In this document: piece by piece, positions 11,540 through 22,635 of the stretch
Layout: every line of letters begins with the position of its first letter
Numbering within the stretch: the first letter of the stretch is position 1
From: Siderastrea siderea
Lineage: Eukaryota; Cnidaria; Anthozoa; Scleractinia; Rhizangiidae
Length of the DNA: 64,000 nucleotides
Assembly (NCBI GenBank): GCA_964030785.1
Contig: OZ034968.1
Coordinates: 55,215,730-55,279,729 of the forward strand
Direction: 5' to 3'
Notes under the pieces: generated by a model
Told to the model about the DNA's origin: nothing
Database searches by the model: none
The model's input: the letters and a program-made list of their open reading frames with translations, nothing else
Position numbers and translations under genes: made by a program

Positions 11540-14136
11540 GTAGGTCTTTCGTTACTTCATTGAGGTTCTTTTATATCATAAGCTAAATCTCTTCAGTGCA
11601 GCCCAGGCGCGCGTACATTTTTGCAATACACGGAGTGCACGCAATTTTCAAAAATCTTGTTTATAACAAAAGAATCGGTAGAATAATTCTTGGTTCTCAA
11701 AGCGGATAATTTTGACGCGATATCAAAAGCCTTATGACCTTATTTTCAATCAGGTAGATTTTTTTAAGAATCGATTTAGGTTGATGCAATATCTCCGGCG
11801 ATATTCGCGGCTTAAAATTGAAACGATACTTTCGATCACGAGCAATATTCATGACTCAGTATTAATGAAGCAGACTGGCTGTGAAGAAAAAAATATCTTG
11901 TTTTACCTGAAACCGTGACCCTATGGAAACAAGTCACGCCGGTTCATACTACATCGTATAAACTTAGTCTGTCTACTTAAGCTATTTTTCGAGGAAGCAA
12001 CATACCGATAAAAGAAAAGACTGTTAGAACAAAGCATCTCCCTTTTCGACCTTTCTGTTTCGTTTTAGACTGCTTATATTGTCACAGGCAGCCCAAGCTA
12101 AGGTTGAGAGCTGAGCATAAATTAGGCTGTTTTTTCCACGCTATGCATAATAATGACATCAGCACACTATGCATAATAATAACATCGGCAACATCTTAGA
12201 GTTTGTATGGAAATGATACAAAACGTCTCAGATTGCCACAAATCAGAAAGAAGTCGAAATAAAAAAGATTTGCCTTATTTCATTGTTGTATTGGTCATTA
12301 TTTGAGGGCTTCCTGGGCTGGTTTGAAGCTTTTTGGGCGAGAAATTGATGTTTATATTTTTCATGTCTACTGAACGTTTGGAATTAATTAACTTTAATTA
12401 ATTCTAAACGTTCAGTAGACATGAAAAATATAAACATCAATTTCTCGCCCAAAAAGCTTCAAACCAGCCCAGGAAGCCCTCCAATAATGACCAATACAAC
12501 AATGAAATAAGACAAATCTTTTTTATTTCGACTTCTTTCTGACTTGTGGCAATTTGAGACGTTTTGTATCATTTCCATACAAACTCTCAAATGTTGCCGA
12601 TGTCATTATTATGCATAGCGTGGAAAAAACAGTCTAATTTATGCGCAGCTCTCAACCTTAGCTTGGGCTGCCTGTGATATTGTCTCAACTTCATGTTTCT
12701 TTTGGCCAACCACTTTACAATTCATGCCGAATTCATAACGAAAATCTCGAAACGAATTAAAAACAACTATTTTTAATATTTATTTGCGTTCTGGTATCAA
12801 TGGACATACGCTGATTTTCTTTCTTGTCTCTTCTTCTTCCCTTCCCCATCTTTTCTTCGTATTATCTTCTGCTCTATTTTATCAATTCGAACTAAAACGC
12901 CCTGGTGCAACCCTCACTAAGGAATCCGAACTTTGAACTTCGCCAAATTGGTAAGCCCGCACTGAGATTTGCCACCGATGCGTCATAGGATTTCCCAGAA
13001 TGCATAAGTCTGGCATATATAAATGGGCCAGCAATTTTCTGCATTGACGATCGTGGATAGAGCTGGATCAAGTTCTTAAACTGCCAACCTACAGAAATAC
13101 AGTACAAACACGCATTATATAAATCGTAAACAAGCATGCATGAAATAAATTTTCTTCTGAAATCAAGCTTGTTGGCAATAATAAAAGTTTCCTTTACTGA
13201 GCTATGTGAAGGCGCGGTGTTAAGCGTGAAGCTGGGCGGCGTGAGCATGACGTCGTGTTGATTCCTAGTGCCATGGCCAGCCAAAATTTGCTTCAAATTG
13301 TCTCTTCCTCTCTCTCTCTCTCTCCACCGCGAGTTGTACAAATCACATACCAGAAAATCTTTGGAAAAGCTTAACAAATTTAACAAATTCACAGGGAGGG
13401 GGGGGGGGGGTAGTAACCCAGCGATAGACTATTATATGGCTAGCATCCCATCTTGGGGAGGGGGAGGGGTGAACAGTAATGCTTCTAGTTAGTTCGTGCT
13501 ACAGAATGCTATACAGAAACCGGGTTAAGCTCCAGCCATCCGGCCACGTGTTATCAGAGTCGTAACTTTTTACTTATATCACATATTTTTATTTTCTTAA
13601 CAGGTGCTCGAGCTGTCAGGTTGAGAACCGTATGTCCTCAGGAAGAAATCGAACTGAGGTGCCCCCCACTTGATACGGCCATCAAAAGAGGAGATTACGA
13701 AGAGGTTTACTGGAGTGTAACTGACCCAAATGATGAATCTCGTAAGGCATCCCTTGGGTATTGTTGGAATTTGGATTGCACAAGATATAAATCCCTAGGA
13801 ATCTTTGAGAAGAGAATTGAAATCAGAAGTCCCGTCCGGGGGAACCTATTTGTGAAGCAGTTATGGAAGAATGATCTTCTCAAGTACACTTGCAACGTAC
13901 AACGCAAAAGAAAGAAGCGTCCACTTTTTGATCATATCAATGTCTCTTCTTCGCTTGATTGTGAGTAGCCTATTGATGTATTTTCTGTGTCTAAGTGAAG
14001 TCCTCTGGGACTGGGGTAACACAGATTTGACTCCCGCTTTATTTTCTTGGCGATAAAAGAAGTCGTTGGGAGAGTATACATTGATCCCGGCTTAAGTAAA
14101 GTTCACGGTTATGTAAGCATTTAATCTACTTATTAC

Positions 14137-14178
<42 letters not shown>

Positions 14179-15606
14179 GATTATTCCTACCTCTAATAAC
14201 ACCTCGGATTGCCTTCAGGCTCATCAAAAGTGCTTAAACTTTGATCCCTGAAAAAGCTAGCCTTTTTGAGACAAAGCGCTACAGTACGTGCAATCGTTAG
14301 GGACTTTATCATGGCCAAATTTACTTCTAAAGGTATGTTTGATTGCCTTCAAAAGTAGCCTTAATTTGTGAAGCGATGTGTTGAAGATGGGCGGGGAAGT
14401 GGGTAGGGATGCAGGTACACGGTGCGACGTTGCGCGCAGCAAAACTTGCAGGTTATTTTCATTCCTGACGAAAAATGCATCATTCCGCTTCGAATAAATT
14501 TCTGGACTGGCCCAGGGAAATTAAGTTCCGTGCAACGTTGAACAGTGTCCCCAGGCTGTTAAACCGAATGTCCATGTATTACTCTAGGTCTAACGGGGCA
14601 TGCTGGCCAAGATCTTAAATTCAGTCTAGCGTCAGAAGAAGTGACCTCTTGGAAATCAATACGAGACATGTGGTGGTACAACATGTTACCTGACGGCAAA
14701 AAGCAAACGATTGCCTACTGCAACTCGACAACGTGCAACAAAACCTGCCAAGAGTGCTTACCAAGACTTGAGCTGCATGGAATGTCGCTGATATTAAGAA
14801 ACGTCAGACAGGCTGACCGCGGATTGCAATTGCAATGCAGGATTGAACCTGAAATGACCCATGGGATGGCAGAGAAACCTATGCCTCGAGTTTTCACTGT
14901 TAAGGTTAAAGATGTCCTCGAGTTGCCATCAGGTCAGGGTGAGTCATATGGTTTGTGAACATTTCCAATGTTAGCCTGCAAGTACGCTCATTGTCTCTAT
15001 CGATAACAGTATAAACTTTGAAATTATAAATATATGAAATTCATATATTTGAACTGCGGAATGAAGAAATAAATGTAAAGAAGATCCTCGCAGTTATTAA
15101 CGCAACTTATGCAGTTGCGAAAAGAAAGCCTGAAAAATCAGGCTTGTCGGGATTCGAACTCTGACCTCTGCGATACCGGTGCAGCGCTCTAACCAACTGA
15201 GCTAACAAGCCAACTGGGAGCTGGTCACTAAATTGGTTCGTAATATACCCGGGAAAGATGAAGATGAAATTATAAATATATGAAATTCATATATTTGAAC
15301 TGCGGAAGTATAAACTTTCCCAACTAAATCCCACCCTGAAGCAATCACCAGGTTTTAGGCTCCTGACGAAATGTAATTAATCGCTCAGTAGTTTATTAGC
15401 CTGTGATATATGTCTGTATAATTATAAGACTTTCATCTCCTTCTTCTTTAATTCTAGATTCTAACAGGACAAACCTAAGTACACCTTCAAGGCAGCCTAC
15501 GAGAAACAGCACAGACCGGGTGCATGGGACAAACTCCTCGGCTGCCGGTCGTGTCTTGACATTCAGTGCAGTTTTAATCAGCTTGTTGATTGAATTCTTT
15601 AGGTAA
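11482..15606 (+). CDS. Gene A: GPI-anchored protein with two Ig-like domains (4 exons)
   Basis: The predicted CDS joins 11482-11539, 13604-13960, 14588-14938 and 15458-15606: 915 nt, 304 residues, all introns phase 1. The order is signal peptide, Ig-like domain 1, Ig-like domain 2, Ser/Thr/Asn-rich stalk, then a small-residue cleavage region (TNSSAAG) followed by a hydrophobic tail, the pattern of a GPI anchor. It should sit on the outer cell surface with no cytoplasmic part. The ligand is unknown; an immune, adhesion or allorecognition role is inference from domain type and clustering. The exon 3 donor is ambiguous (GTCAGG at 14933 or GTGAGT at 14939); both keep frame. Paralogue: gene B at 55925. 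Confidence 0.75.
12084..12676. mobile_element. hAT-like foldback MITE in intron 1 of gene A
   Basis: A near-perfect palindrome about 593 bp long whose arms meet around 12390. The outer ends are ACAGGCAGCCCAAGC and GCTTGGGCTGCCTGTG. Perfect 8-bp direct repeats ATATTGTC flank it at 12076-12083 and 12677-12684. An 8-bp duplication and CAGG-type ends fit hAT-family non-autonomous elements. No ORF. It sits within the intron in inverted-repeat form and could form a strong hairpin in the pre-mRNA. Confidence 0.8.
13604..13960 (+). CDS. Gene A exon 2: Ig-like domain 1
   Basis: The acceptor TTTTCTTAACAG precedes the exon and the donor GTGAGT follows it; 119 codons. The fold signature is a first Cys in ELRCP, a Trp in VYWSV, and the C-terminal pattern LLKYTCNV with the second Cys. 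An extra Cys pair lies between (GYCWNLDC), so a second disulphide is likely. The corresponding exon of gene B has the same landmarks. Confidence 0.75.
14131..14178. repeat. (TTA)n microsatellite in intron 2 of gene A
   Basis: About sixteen uninterrupted TTA/ATT units. Confidence 0.9.
14588..14938 (+). CDS. Gene A exon 3: Ig-like domain 2
   Basis: The acceptor is ACTCTAG; the donor is GTGAGT at 14939 (or GTCAGG at 14933). The domain shows MWWYNMLPDGK, then YC, a central Cys-rich insert (TTCNKTCQEC), and the classic Ig F-strand region SLILRNVRQADRGLQLQC. It closes with VFTVKVKDV. The central Cys cluster resembles that of gene B, where the spacing differs. Confidence 0.75.
15020..15306 (-). mobile_element. 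tRNA-derived SINE in intron 3 of gene A
   Basis: A 12-bp target duplication AGTATAAACTTT (15008-15019 and 15307-15318) bounds a 287-bp unit. On the minus strand, 15141-15211 folds as a tRNA: 7-bp acceptor stem GGCTTGT/ACAAGCC, A box TAGCTCAGTTGG, B box AGTTCGAATCC. The anticodon stem has a mismatch and the loop lacks T33, so it is a SINE head, not a working tRNA. Both flanks of the tRNA head carry the same roughly 39-bp sequence containing TATATGAAATTCATATA. The long duplication implies LINE-driven insertion. Confidence 0.8.
15458..15606 (+). CDS. Gene A exon 4: stalk and GPI-anchor signal
   Basis: The acceptor is TTTAATTCTAG. The exon encodes a Ser/Thr/Asn/Arg-rich linker, then SSAAG and the hydrophobic tail VLTFSAVLISLLIEFF before TAA. 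A terminal hydrophobic run with no following basic cytoplasmic stretch fits GPI-transamidase substrates better than a type I membrane protein. Confidence 0.75.
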
Positions 15607-16154
15607 CGTTTTTTACAGTTACATAGTAAGATGTTTTAGAATGAAATCCAGGGGGAGTGAATGTAAAATGATATATAGAAGTTTACACTACATTAAGACA
15701 TTTTAATGGCGCATGCCCATCAGCTTACCTGGTTATTTCTAAACGATTGGAGGGGGAAGAAACCTATACAGTATGAAGTGCGGCAGCGACATAACAGTGC
15801 AACTCCAGCACAAGAATTGTTGCTCAAAATCAGCGTGACATTTGTGAAGAGAAGGGTCATCCAAAATGGTTTTTGCGTCAGTTCTGAAGTTTTCCGGTAT
15901 GGCGTTAACACGTAAACAACAAGAAGAGTAACAGCAAGAAAATTGTTTAAATTGTTTTCTCTGAAAAGCGTAGCAAACGTTTTCTCTATACTTCACCTTT
16001 GCAGTAAATCTCTTTCAATACAAATAACGCATATTGTATGTAAATATCTATGTCACTTATATATTTTACTAACTTTTTTGAAGCAGTCGATATAAAATCT
16101 TCAATGGTTAACACTGAGGGCTTGCTATGTTTGGCAATTTGTAAATAGTTATAC

Positions 16155-16160
16155 AATAAA
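16155..16160 (+). terminator. Polyadenylation signal of gene A
   Basis: AATAAA about 550 nt after the stop codon, followed by a T/G-rich stretch. Another AATAAA-type site lies near 16300. Confidence 0.45.
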
Positions 16161-16464
16161 TGTTCTGTAAAAATGAATTTATCCTTGTTTCTTTTTAATC
16201 CACAACGAGTAATATTTTTGGCTTATATCCTAAAATTGCAGTAGTCAGCAGAGATAGATTGCGAAAATTGGTAGGAATGTAAAACAGTATTTGTCGACAA
16301 TAAAAGAACTTTGTTTTTGAGCACCTTCGACTCGCTCTTTTTATATAACATTTCTCACTCCACATAGAGCGGTCTTCAACTGAGTGTCCCTAGGATATCT
16401 CGATTGCTTTGGAGTTTGTTTTACTTCACTTTGTAGTTGGTTGAAAACGCTAGCGCCATTTTCT

Positions 16465-17405
16465 GGGTGTCTGTAAAACCCGGAACAGTCCAGGAACACC
16501 CTGGAACACCCCGGAACACCCCCGGAACACCCCGGAACATCCCCGGAACGCCCCCGGAACAGCCCGGAACAGCCCGGAACACCCCCGGAACACCCCTGGA
16601 ACATCCCATAATACCCCGGAACATCCCATAATGCCCCGGAATACCCTCAATAAAGCCAGGAACACTCTTGAACACCAAAAATAGTGGTTAGCGGTCAGAC
16701 CGCTCACGCATAGACTGGCCCGAGGACCGAAGATTAACGAAGATTTCCGAATTTTTCCGAAGACCTTTGCGGATCACCCGAAGACAAAATGACAAAAATA
16801 AAATAAAAAATAACATTGGTGTCCTTTAGATCGACAAAGATTTGATTTTGAATATTTCAATTCAATTATTGAAGTTGTTGTAACTCATGCGAGATTTGCC
16901 TTATAACTCTCGACAAACCAATGTGACGTCTATAAGTGAAATTCTGGGGGTGGGCATCCCGAATAATAATTCAATTCACCATATAACACGTCACGGTCGC
17001 GACAACTTACTCTTGGGCGTTGCGTGACAGATTTTGCACGCAAAACAAAACAGATTTTGCAGGCTGCTAAACGTCTATAGGATTTATTTTGTTTCCGGTA
17101 AGGCTGTTCCTTTTCAATTTATGTCGCTAGTACCACCGCATGTTCTCAATAAGTGCCCCACTTGCTGTTACTGTACGGACTGGGCAAAGAAACACCGCCG
17201 TTCCTTCTAAAGACCAATTAGAAAAATGTTTGAATAGTTTTGAGAAGTAAGTTGTAACTCAAGGTTTATCGCAACGTGTAAAGTTGGCTTATTGAGGGAG
17301 CGCACGAACTTTGCAAAATTCAAGGAAATGTGATATGTACTCTCATCGTTGATATTTTCCTTTTTTCGTTTACTGAATTTTTTCTCTTAAAGTCTAACTA
17401 GATCT
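16465..17405. repeat. Dispersed repeat with CCCGGAACAC array, copy 1
   Basis: The repeat opens with TGTCTGTAAAACCCGGAACA, then an array of about ten-base CCCGGAACAC-type units (16480-16640). It continues through AATAGTGGTTAGCGGTCAGAC and a long AT-rich body to AAAGTCTAACTAGA. The same order recurs at 17803-18540. The small ORFs over the array are repeat translations. Family unknown. Confidence 0.75.
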
Positions 17406-17802
17406 TGTGAAAGTAAATAAAATACTTGTTCCTTTTCTCGCTATAAGAGTGTAAACTCGTTCGATCCTTTTGCTCCCGGGTTACGTTGTGGCATCCTACA
17501 TTATAAGCCCTCGGATATCTCTACAAAATTATAGTGAGTACTTTTTTGCAGGCGCACATTTCTCCTACTCATTTATTTTCCGAGCTACGCTCTTTTGTTA
17601 ACCAAAAATATATGCAGGCCTAACTGCAAAAACGTTGTCATTCAAATATGACAAGAGAAAGCTGCAAGATGAGAATTTATTAGACATGGAAAGACGTTCT
17701 GGGATTTTAACATTCCTGAAGCACTCATGCACTACGGTATGATACTTCAAATTAATATAAACTGAGGATTTTTTAAATGAGGTGTATATATTAGCGGGTG
17801 TC

Positions 17803-18540
17803 TGTAAAACCCGGAACACCCCGGAACACCCCGGAACACCCCGGAACACACCCGGAACTCCCCGGAACACACCCGGAACACACCCGGAGCACCCCGGAAC
17901 ACCCCCGGAACACCCTTGGAACACCCCGGAACACCCCCGGAACACCTCAGAACATCCCATAATGCCCCGGAATACCCTCAATACAGCCAGGAACACCCTT
18001 GAACACCAAAAATAGTGGTCAGCGGTCAGACTGCTCACGTATAGACTGACCCGACGATCTCCGAAGATGAACGAAGATTTTCGAAGACTTTTGCGGATCA
18101 CCCGAAGATTTCGGAAGCTTGTTATCTAGCATCGAATTTAATGACAAAAATAACATTCATTTGCTGTGTTTGATTTTGAATATTTCAATACAATTATTGA
18201 ATTTGTTGTAACTCAAGCGAGATGTGCTTTACAACTCTCGACAAACAGATGTGACGTCATGGATATACCGGAAAGTTAAATTCTGGGGTTTGGCATCCCA
18301 AATAATAATTCAATTCACCATATAACACGTCACAGTCGCAATAACTTACTCTTGGGCATTGCGTGACTGATTTTGCACGCAAAGTGCGTTTCACTTTCAA
18401 TACGACGAAAAAAATGTAAAACATTATGTATCCACATTTTCTTGAACTTTGCAAAGTTCAAGAAAATGTGGTATGTACTCTCATCGTTGATATTTTCCTT
18501 TTTTGTTTATTGAATTTTTTCTCTTAAAGTCTAACTAGAA
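17803..18540. repeat. Dispersed repeat with CCCGGAACAC array, copy 2
   Basis: A direct-orientation partner of the 16465 copy, with an internal deletion and scattered substitutions. It holds a TGACGTCA at 18252. Gene-free sequence (17406-17802) separates the copies. Confidence 0.75.
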
Positions 18541-19683
18541 CGGGTGGGACAGTAAACAGGAGTACCCAACGACTGTTTTAGTGGAAATCGATTGTAGAGT
18601 GAACTAAACATCACCTGCGGGTCCCTGCGTCAATCTTGTTTAATATTTAACTCTCCTGGGAAAAAAGTACCCGCTCTTCACTGCCATCGAACAGGACTTT
18701 TAATCAATAAAAATCCCAGCCAGCATCAATTTTGAGGTTTGTCAACGAGCCAGCAAAGTTAAAATCGCCAGCCAGCGTAGAGGAAATATTTCCAGTTTGC
18801 CAGCAAGTGATCATGTATACCATTTCTTAGCCGGCCAGAGAACTTTTGAAGTAAACTTTGCGAAAATGACTACATTTGGGGGGAAGGGTGCGCGACAACT
18901 TTCTTTTTTTTTGGGGGGGGGGGGCGAATTTAATAAAACGGTATATTTATTTATGAGCTACATTCTTCGTTGACTACAACGTTTTTATTTATTTATTTAT
19001 TATTTTTTGGAGAGTTTACAGTCGTTGGAAAGCTAAAATGTACCATAGCAAAGTGCACTACCCAACGTGAAATAGTTTATCTAGTAAAAATTCAATTTTC
19101 ATAGGGACGGTGTAAACGGAAAACTTTTTACTCACGTGAACATTGAACACAAAAAAAATGTGCTTCAAACAATAATTGTGACTAAATTCATTTAACATTA
19201 AACAAACAGACTTTCTGTACATTTCACAGATTACACTTAATATCCCATGACAATAAACAAACAAACAAAGGTGAAACAAAAAGATTGGTACTCACCGTTT
19301 TGAAGCAGTCCGCCAGAGGCCAAAGCTGCACAATGCAAATTCTCAGAACCGCTCCAAAAAATGTCGCGTAAAAAGTCGTAATTAAGTGTCAAGTTAAACG
19401 ATAGTGAAGGAATGTCAATTATACACGGCACACTTACAAGGAGAAAGAAAGACTAAGGCAGATTCATTTGACGAACCTCGGATTTACTTGGCCAGGGTAT
19501 GTCATGATTATCAGTTCCTGATTACCAGGAATGTCAGCAAATAAATCAATATCAAAACAACAAAAAAGTAGTTAAGTGCAACCTTAACAAGTTCAATCAA
19601 CTAGACGGAAAAATCGATAAAAATGAACTCAACAGTTTCACGTCAGTAGCTGCAAATTTTCGAAACAAAAGCCATCATCAGTT
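18541..19683. other. Non-coding host sequence
   Basis: No supported exon. It contains a G run near 18915 and (TTTA)n near 18985. Confidence 0.45.
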
Positions 19684-20287
19684 GATTCGCGACAGAACTG
19701 CCGCAAAGATTCCCAGCAAAAGCCACTGTCATTTGTCGTAAGGCAATTACCGTAAAAGATTCGCGACAGAACTGCCGCAAAGATTCGCAGCAAAAGCCAT
19801 TGTCAGTTGTCGTAAGGCATTCACCGTAAAGATTCGCGACAGAACTGCCGCAAAGATTCGCAGCAAAAGCCATTGTCAGTTGTCGTAAGGCATTCACCGT
19901 AAAAGATTCGTGACAGAACTGCCGCAAAGATTCGCAGCAAAAGCCATTGTCAGTTGTCGTAAGGCATTCACCTTAAAAGATTCGCGACAGAACTGCCGCA
20001 AAGATTCGCAGCAAAAGCCATTGTCAGTTGTCGTAAGGCATTCACCGTAAAAGATTCGCGACAGAACTGCCGCAAAGATTCGCAGCAAAAGCCATTGTCA
20101 GTTGTCGTAAGGCATTCACCCTAAAAGATTTGCGACAGAACTGCCGCAAAGATTCGCAGCAAAAACCATTGTCAGTTGTCGTTAGGCATTCACCGTAAAA
20201 GATTCGCGACAGAACTGCCACAAAGATTCGCAGCAAAAGCCACTGTCAGTTGTCGTTAGGCATTCACCTTAAAAGATTCACGACAGC
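19684..20287. repeat. 74-bp minisatellite, about eight copies
   Basis: A unit of about 74 bp starting GATTCGCGACAGAACTGCC recurs at 19684, 19758, 19831, 19905 and onward to about 20276. The copies are nearly identical. Minus-strand ORFs over it are translations of the unit. There is no spacer diversity, so it is not CRISPR. It ends 180 bp from the left end of the Polinton. Confidence 0.9.
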
Positions 20288-20458
20288 GTAAAAAGGCAAA
20301 ATGTTTAGAATACATCAGTCATTTTAGAAAATGTCTCTAAATGAAGCTCTTTTAAAAGTCTCATTTAAAACCTATCAGAGTTACTACTTACTCACTCAAA
20401 CGACTTTTTGCAACAGCGACATTTCATCATTTCCGAAGGGCAATATTTCGTAATTATT

Positions 20459-20464
20459 CACATT
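20459..20464. repeat. Left target-site duplication of the Polinton
   Basis: CACATT, identical to 41904-41909. Six-base duplications are characteristic of Polinton/Maverick integrase. Confidence 0.9.
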
Positions 20465-20895
20465 AGTAGTACATTGCGCTCGTTTGGCCCAAATGGTGGC
20501 TTCTGATTGGTCGAGTGACGTCATCACCGGAAGTGGAATGGGAAACCGCTGACCAGGTGTGAAAAAGGGATCGCGGGCTCATGGGAACCGGAAGTCACGT
20601 GATTTTGAATGGGAAACCGCTGACCAGGTGGAAAAAGGGATCGCGGGCTCATAGAACCGGAAGTCACGTGATTTTGAATGGGAAACCGCTGGCGAGTGTG
20701 AAAAATGGATCGTGGGCTCAAGGGGAAGTAAAACCACTGAGAAAACGCGGGCTCAAAGTCCAAAGTCCAATTTTTGGAACGGGGGTAACCGAAAACAACA
20801 CAAAATGAAGAAATACTTTTTATTGGTTTGTTTACAATAACTGAGAAAAAATGGTTTTTCCTGAGTGTTCCTTAATGTTCAATAGAGGGTCCCCA
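20465..20895. repeat. Left terminal inverted repeat of the Polinton
   Basis: It matches the reverse complement of 41471-41903 with few differences. Inside are three tandem units of about 60-70 bp, each containing GAATGGGAAACCGCTG and GGATCG(C/T)GGGCTCA. The units carry ACCGGAAGT (ETS-like) and GTCACGTGA (E-box) motifs, and a TGACGTCA (CRE) lies at 20516. The repeats could act as promoter or origin elements. Confidence 0.95.
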
Positions 20896-21367
20896 TGAAA
20901 GGTATGGCAAAGGAACAGTTTGGCTACCTATCCCCAACACAAATGGTATTGCAAATCGAGTGGACAACTTGGAGAAAATAGGATCGCGGGCTCAAGGTGG
21001 GTTAAAACCGCTGAGATGAGTATTCCTTTTGATAATATGAGTGTTCCTTTATGATGAGTTCCTTTTGATAATATGAGTGTTCCTTTTTGATGAGTTCCTA
21101 TTTAATAATATAAGTTCCTTTTGATAATATGAGTGTTCCTTTTGATAATATGAGTGTTCCTTTTGATAATATGAGTGTTCCTTTTTGATGAGTTCCTTTT
21201 TGATAATATGAGTGTTCCCAGTGGTCTTTCCCGCCACGAGTCCCTTCAACTCCTAGGACTGACCACTGAAGAGATTTTGGTCTTAACCACCACGAGGTGT
21301 ACTCCCGAATTAGTCAAAGCCGTCGAATTGGAGGAGGAGGAGGAGGAGATCCAAGCCAGCAAGCAGT

Positions 21368-21399
<32 letters not shown>

Positions 21400-21688
21400 A
21401 ATGTCAAGTAAACATCAATGGTGTGGGGTTGAGCCAACAGACCAAAGGATCAACCAGGGCCATGAGACCAAAGGATCAACCAGATCCATTAGACCAAAGG
21501 AATAATCAGATCATCGATGAGTGTGAAAACATCAAATGGGACGGTGGTTTTTATAGAGAAAGAAGGGGATCACGTGGGAGGGAATGGACCAATGAGAGAA
21601 AGGCCCCATCATGCTTTGGGAGGGGAAGAGGTGGGGGACCCCCCTCCCCCCTCCTTAGATAGACCATGGTGCATTGCGCGAATGGGGG
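20896..21688. repeat. Subterminal repeat region of the Polinton
   Basis: Contains about seven copies of a TTGATAATATGAGTGTTCCT-type unit (about 21020-21230). A (CAAG)n tract lies near 21361-21398, followed by three copies of AGACCAAAGGATCAACCAG-like sequence (21437-21505). A weak ORF (ATG at 21208, 67 residues, acidic then Gln/Ser/Lys repeat) is present but unconvincing. Regulatory or replication use is possible but not shown. Confidence 0.6.
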
Positions 21689-21696
21689 TATATAAG
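21689..21696 (+). promoter_or_regulatory. TATA box upstream of the 21773 gene
   Basis: TATATAAG, 84 nt before the chosen ATG. Confidence 0.6.
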
Positions 21697-21772
21697 TCAA
21701 GCGAGGCCACAGGACGTCACTCTTAGCTTTGAGCCAGTCTATGTTGACTTAGTGTCAGTGGGTGTGGCAAAA

Positions 21773-22315
21773 ATGTCCGAAACGAGAAGGCACTTGGGCT
21801 CCTTAGCCAGTGCTGTGAACGTGGGGGGTGACGAGAGTTTAAGGAGCAGAGTGCCACGGGAGAGGACGCACGTGGAAAGACAGTCAATAAGAATGCACGA
21901 GAGAAGAGAGGAAACATGGAGGCCCCTCAACCGGCGGCGCGTGGCAGCCTTTCTTGAATTGTATTTTTTGGCGATGGTCAATATAGAGAACGCGCACCGA
22001 TACGGCTACCAAACGAGGGCGTCAGCCAAAATGTTAAACAAAGCCCTCACTACTCGTGTGATCCCGTGGATTTTCCGCCATCGTGTATTTACGAGGGATG
22101 ACAGGCAATGGCCAATTTCTTTGGAACAATTTAAAGAACTGAACGTTTACTTGGCCGCCAACCTCCCCAACATCCATGCGGACTACAAGTGGCAGTTTGT
22201 GATTACTTTTTTTAAGGAAGTGGAGCGCGAAAGGGAGGTGTGGAAACGTCTGGATGAGCTGGAGAGAGACGCCATGGAAGCCTATGAACGGTGTATGGCC
22301 ATTGTGAACAATTGA
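21773..22315 (+). CDS. Small helical Polinton protein of unknown function
   Basis: 180 residues from the ATG at 21773 (MSETRRHLGS). I chose this start because the upstream in-frame stretch lies between the TATA box and the ATG and would be 5' leader. The N-terminal third is Arg-rich and charged. Residues about 60-180 look all-helical, with aromatic and hydrophobic spacing and a C-terminal coiled-coil-like charged helix. No catalytic motif was recognised. Position next to the left repeat and its own TATA box suggest an early or regulatory gene, which is inference. Confidence 0.6.
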   Translation: MSETRRHLGSLASAVNVGGDESLRSRVPRERTHVERQSIRMHERREETWRPLNRRRVAAFLELYFLAMVNIENAHRYGYQTRASAKMLNKALTTRVIPWIFRHRVFTRDDRQWPISLEQFKELNVYLAANLPNIHADYKWQFVITFFKEVEREREVWKRLDELERDAMEAYERCMAIVNN

Positions 22316-22635
22316 ACATTTTTATTTTATGGTTGAGTTTTTTATTGTGAGTCAAGGCTACTGTGAGTCAAGAGACATTTTATATTTATGATCCACGTGC
22401 AAAACCAGTGTTGTCAGTTTTTTAAAATTTTAATTAAAAAGAAGAGTTGATGTTACAATGGGTGGTCTGTGTTCTTTGCCACGCGGGGTGGGGCGCTCCT
22501 ATTTACAATTGGAAAAAAAGCTATCTACAGTTTGAAAAAATAAAAAGTAAAAGCTATGTACAATTGGAAAAAATAAAAACTAAGAAATTGAAAAAGAAAG
22601 CTATGTACAGATTGAAAAGTAAAAACTAAAAAAAA
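22316..22635. other. AT-rich convergent 3' region
   Basis: Lies between the stop of the 21773 gene and the stop of the minus-strand SLOG gene. It contains three or four copies of an AGCTATGTACAATTGGAAAA-like unit (22518-22620). TTTATT sequences near 22321-22341 would read AATAAA on the minus strand. Confidence 0.6.

Noticed and set aside
12892..13392. 166-residue minus-strand ORF in intron 1 of gene A
   Set aside because: Runs through a (TC)n microsatellite (WRERERGRD) and has no recognisable domain or splice signals.
15141..15211. Functional tRNA gene on the minus strand
   Set aside because: Anticodon stem mismatch and missing T33, and it lies inside a unit with a 12-bp target duplication, so it is a SINE head.
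17598..18101. Minus-strand 167-residue ORF rich in VPGVFRGCSG-type repeats
   Set aside because: Pure translation of the CCCGGAACAC array and its flanks; the same happens at 16341-16707.
19643..20236. Minus-strand ORFs with repeated LRQFCRESF segments
   Set aside because: Translation of the 74-bp minisatellite; no start context or domain.
19684..20287. Possible CRISPR array
   Set aside because: The whole 74-bp unit repeats; there are no variable spacers and the context is eukaryotic.
20581..20808. 75-residue ORF in the terminal repeat (also at 41560-41787)
   Set aside because: Translation of the tandem units in the inverted repeat; present at both ends by symmetry.
21297..21662. 121-residue ORF with SQQAVKQASKQ repeats
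   Set aside because: Driven by the (CAAG)n tract upstream of the TATA box of the first real gene; no domain.
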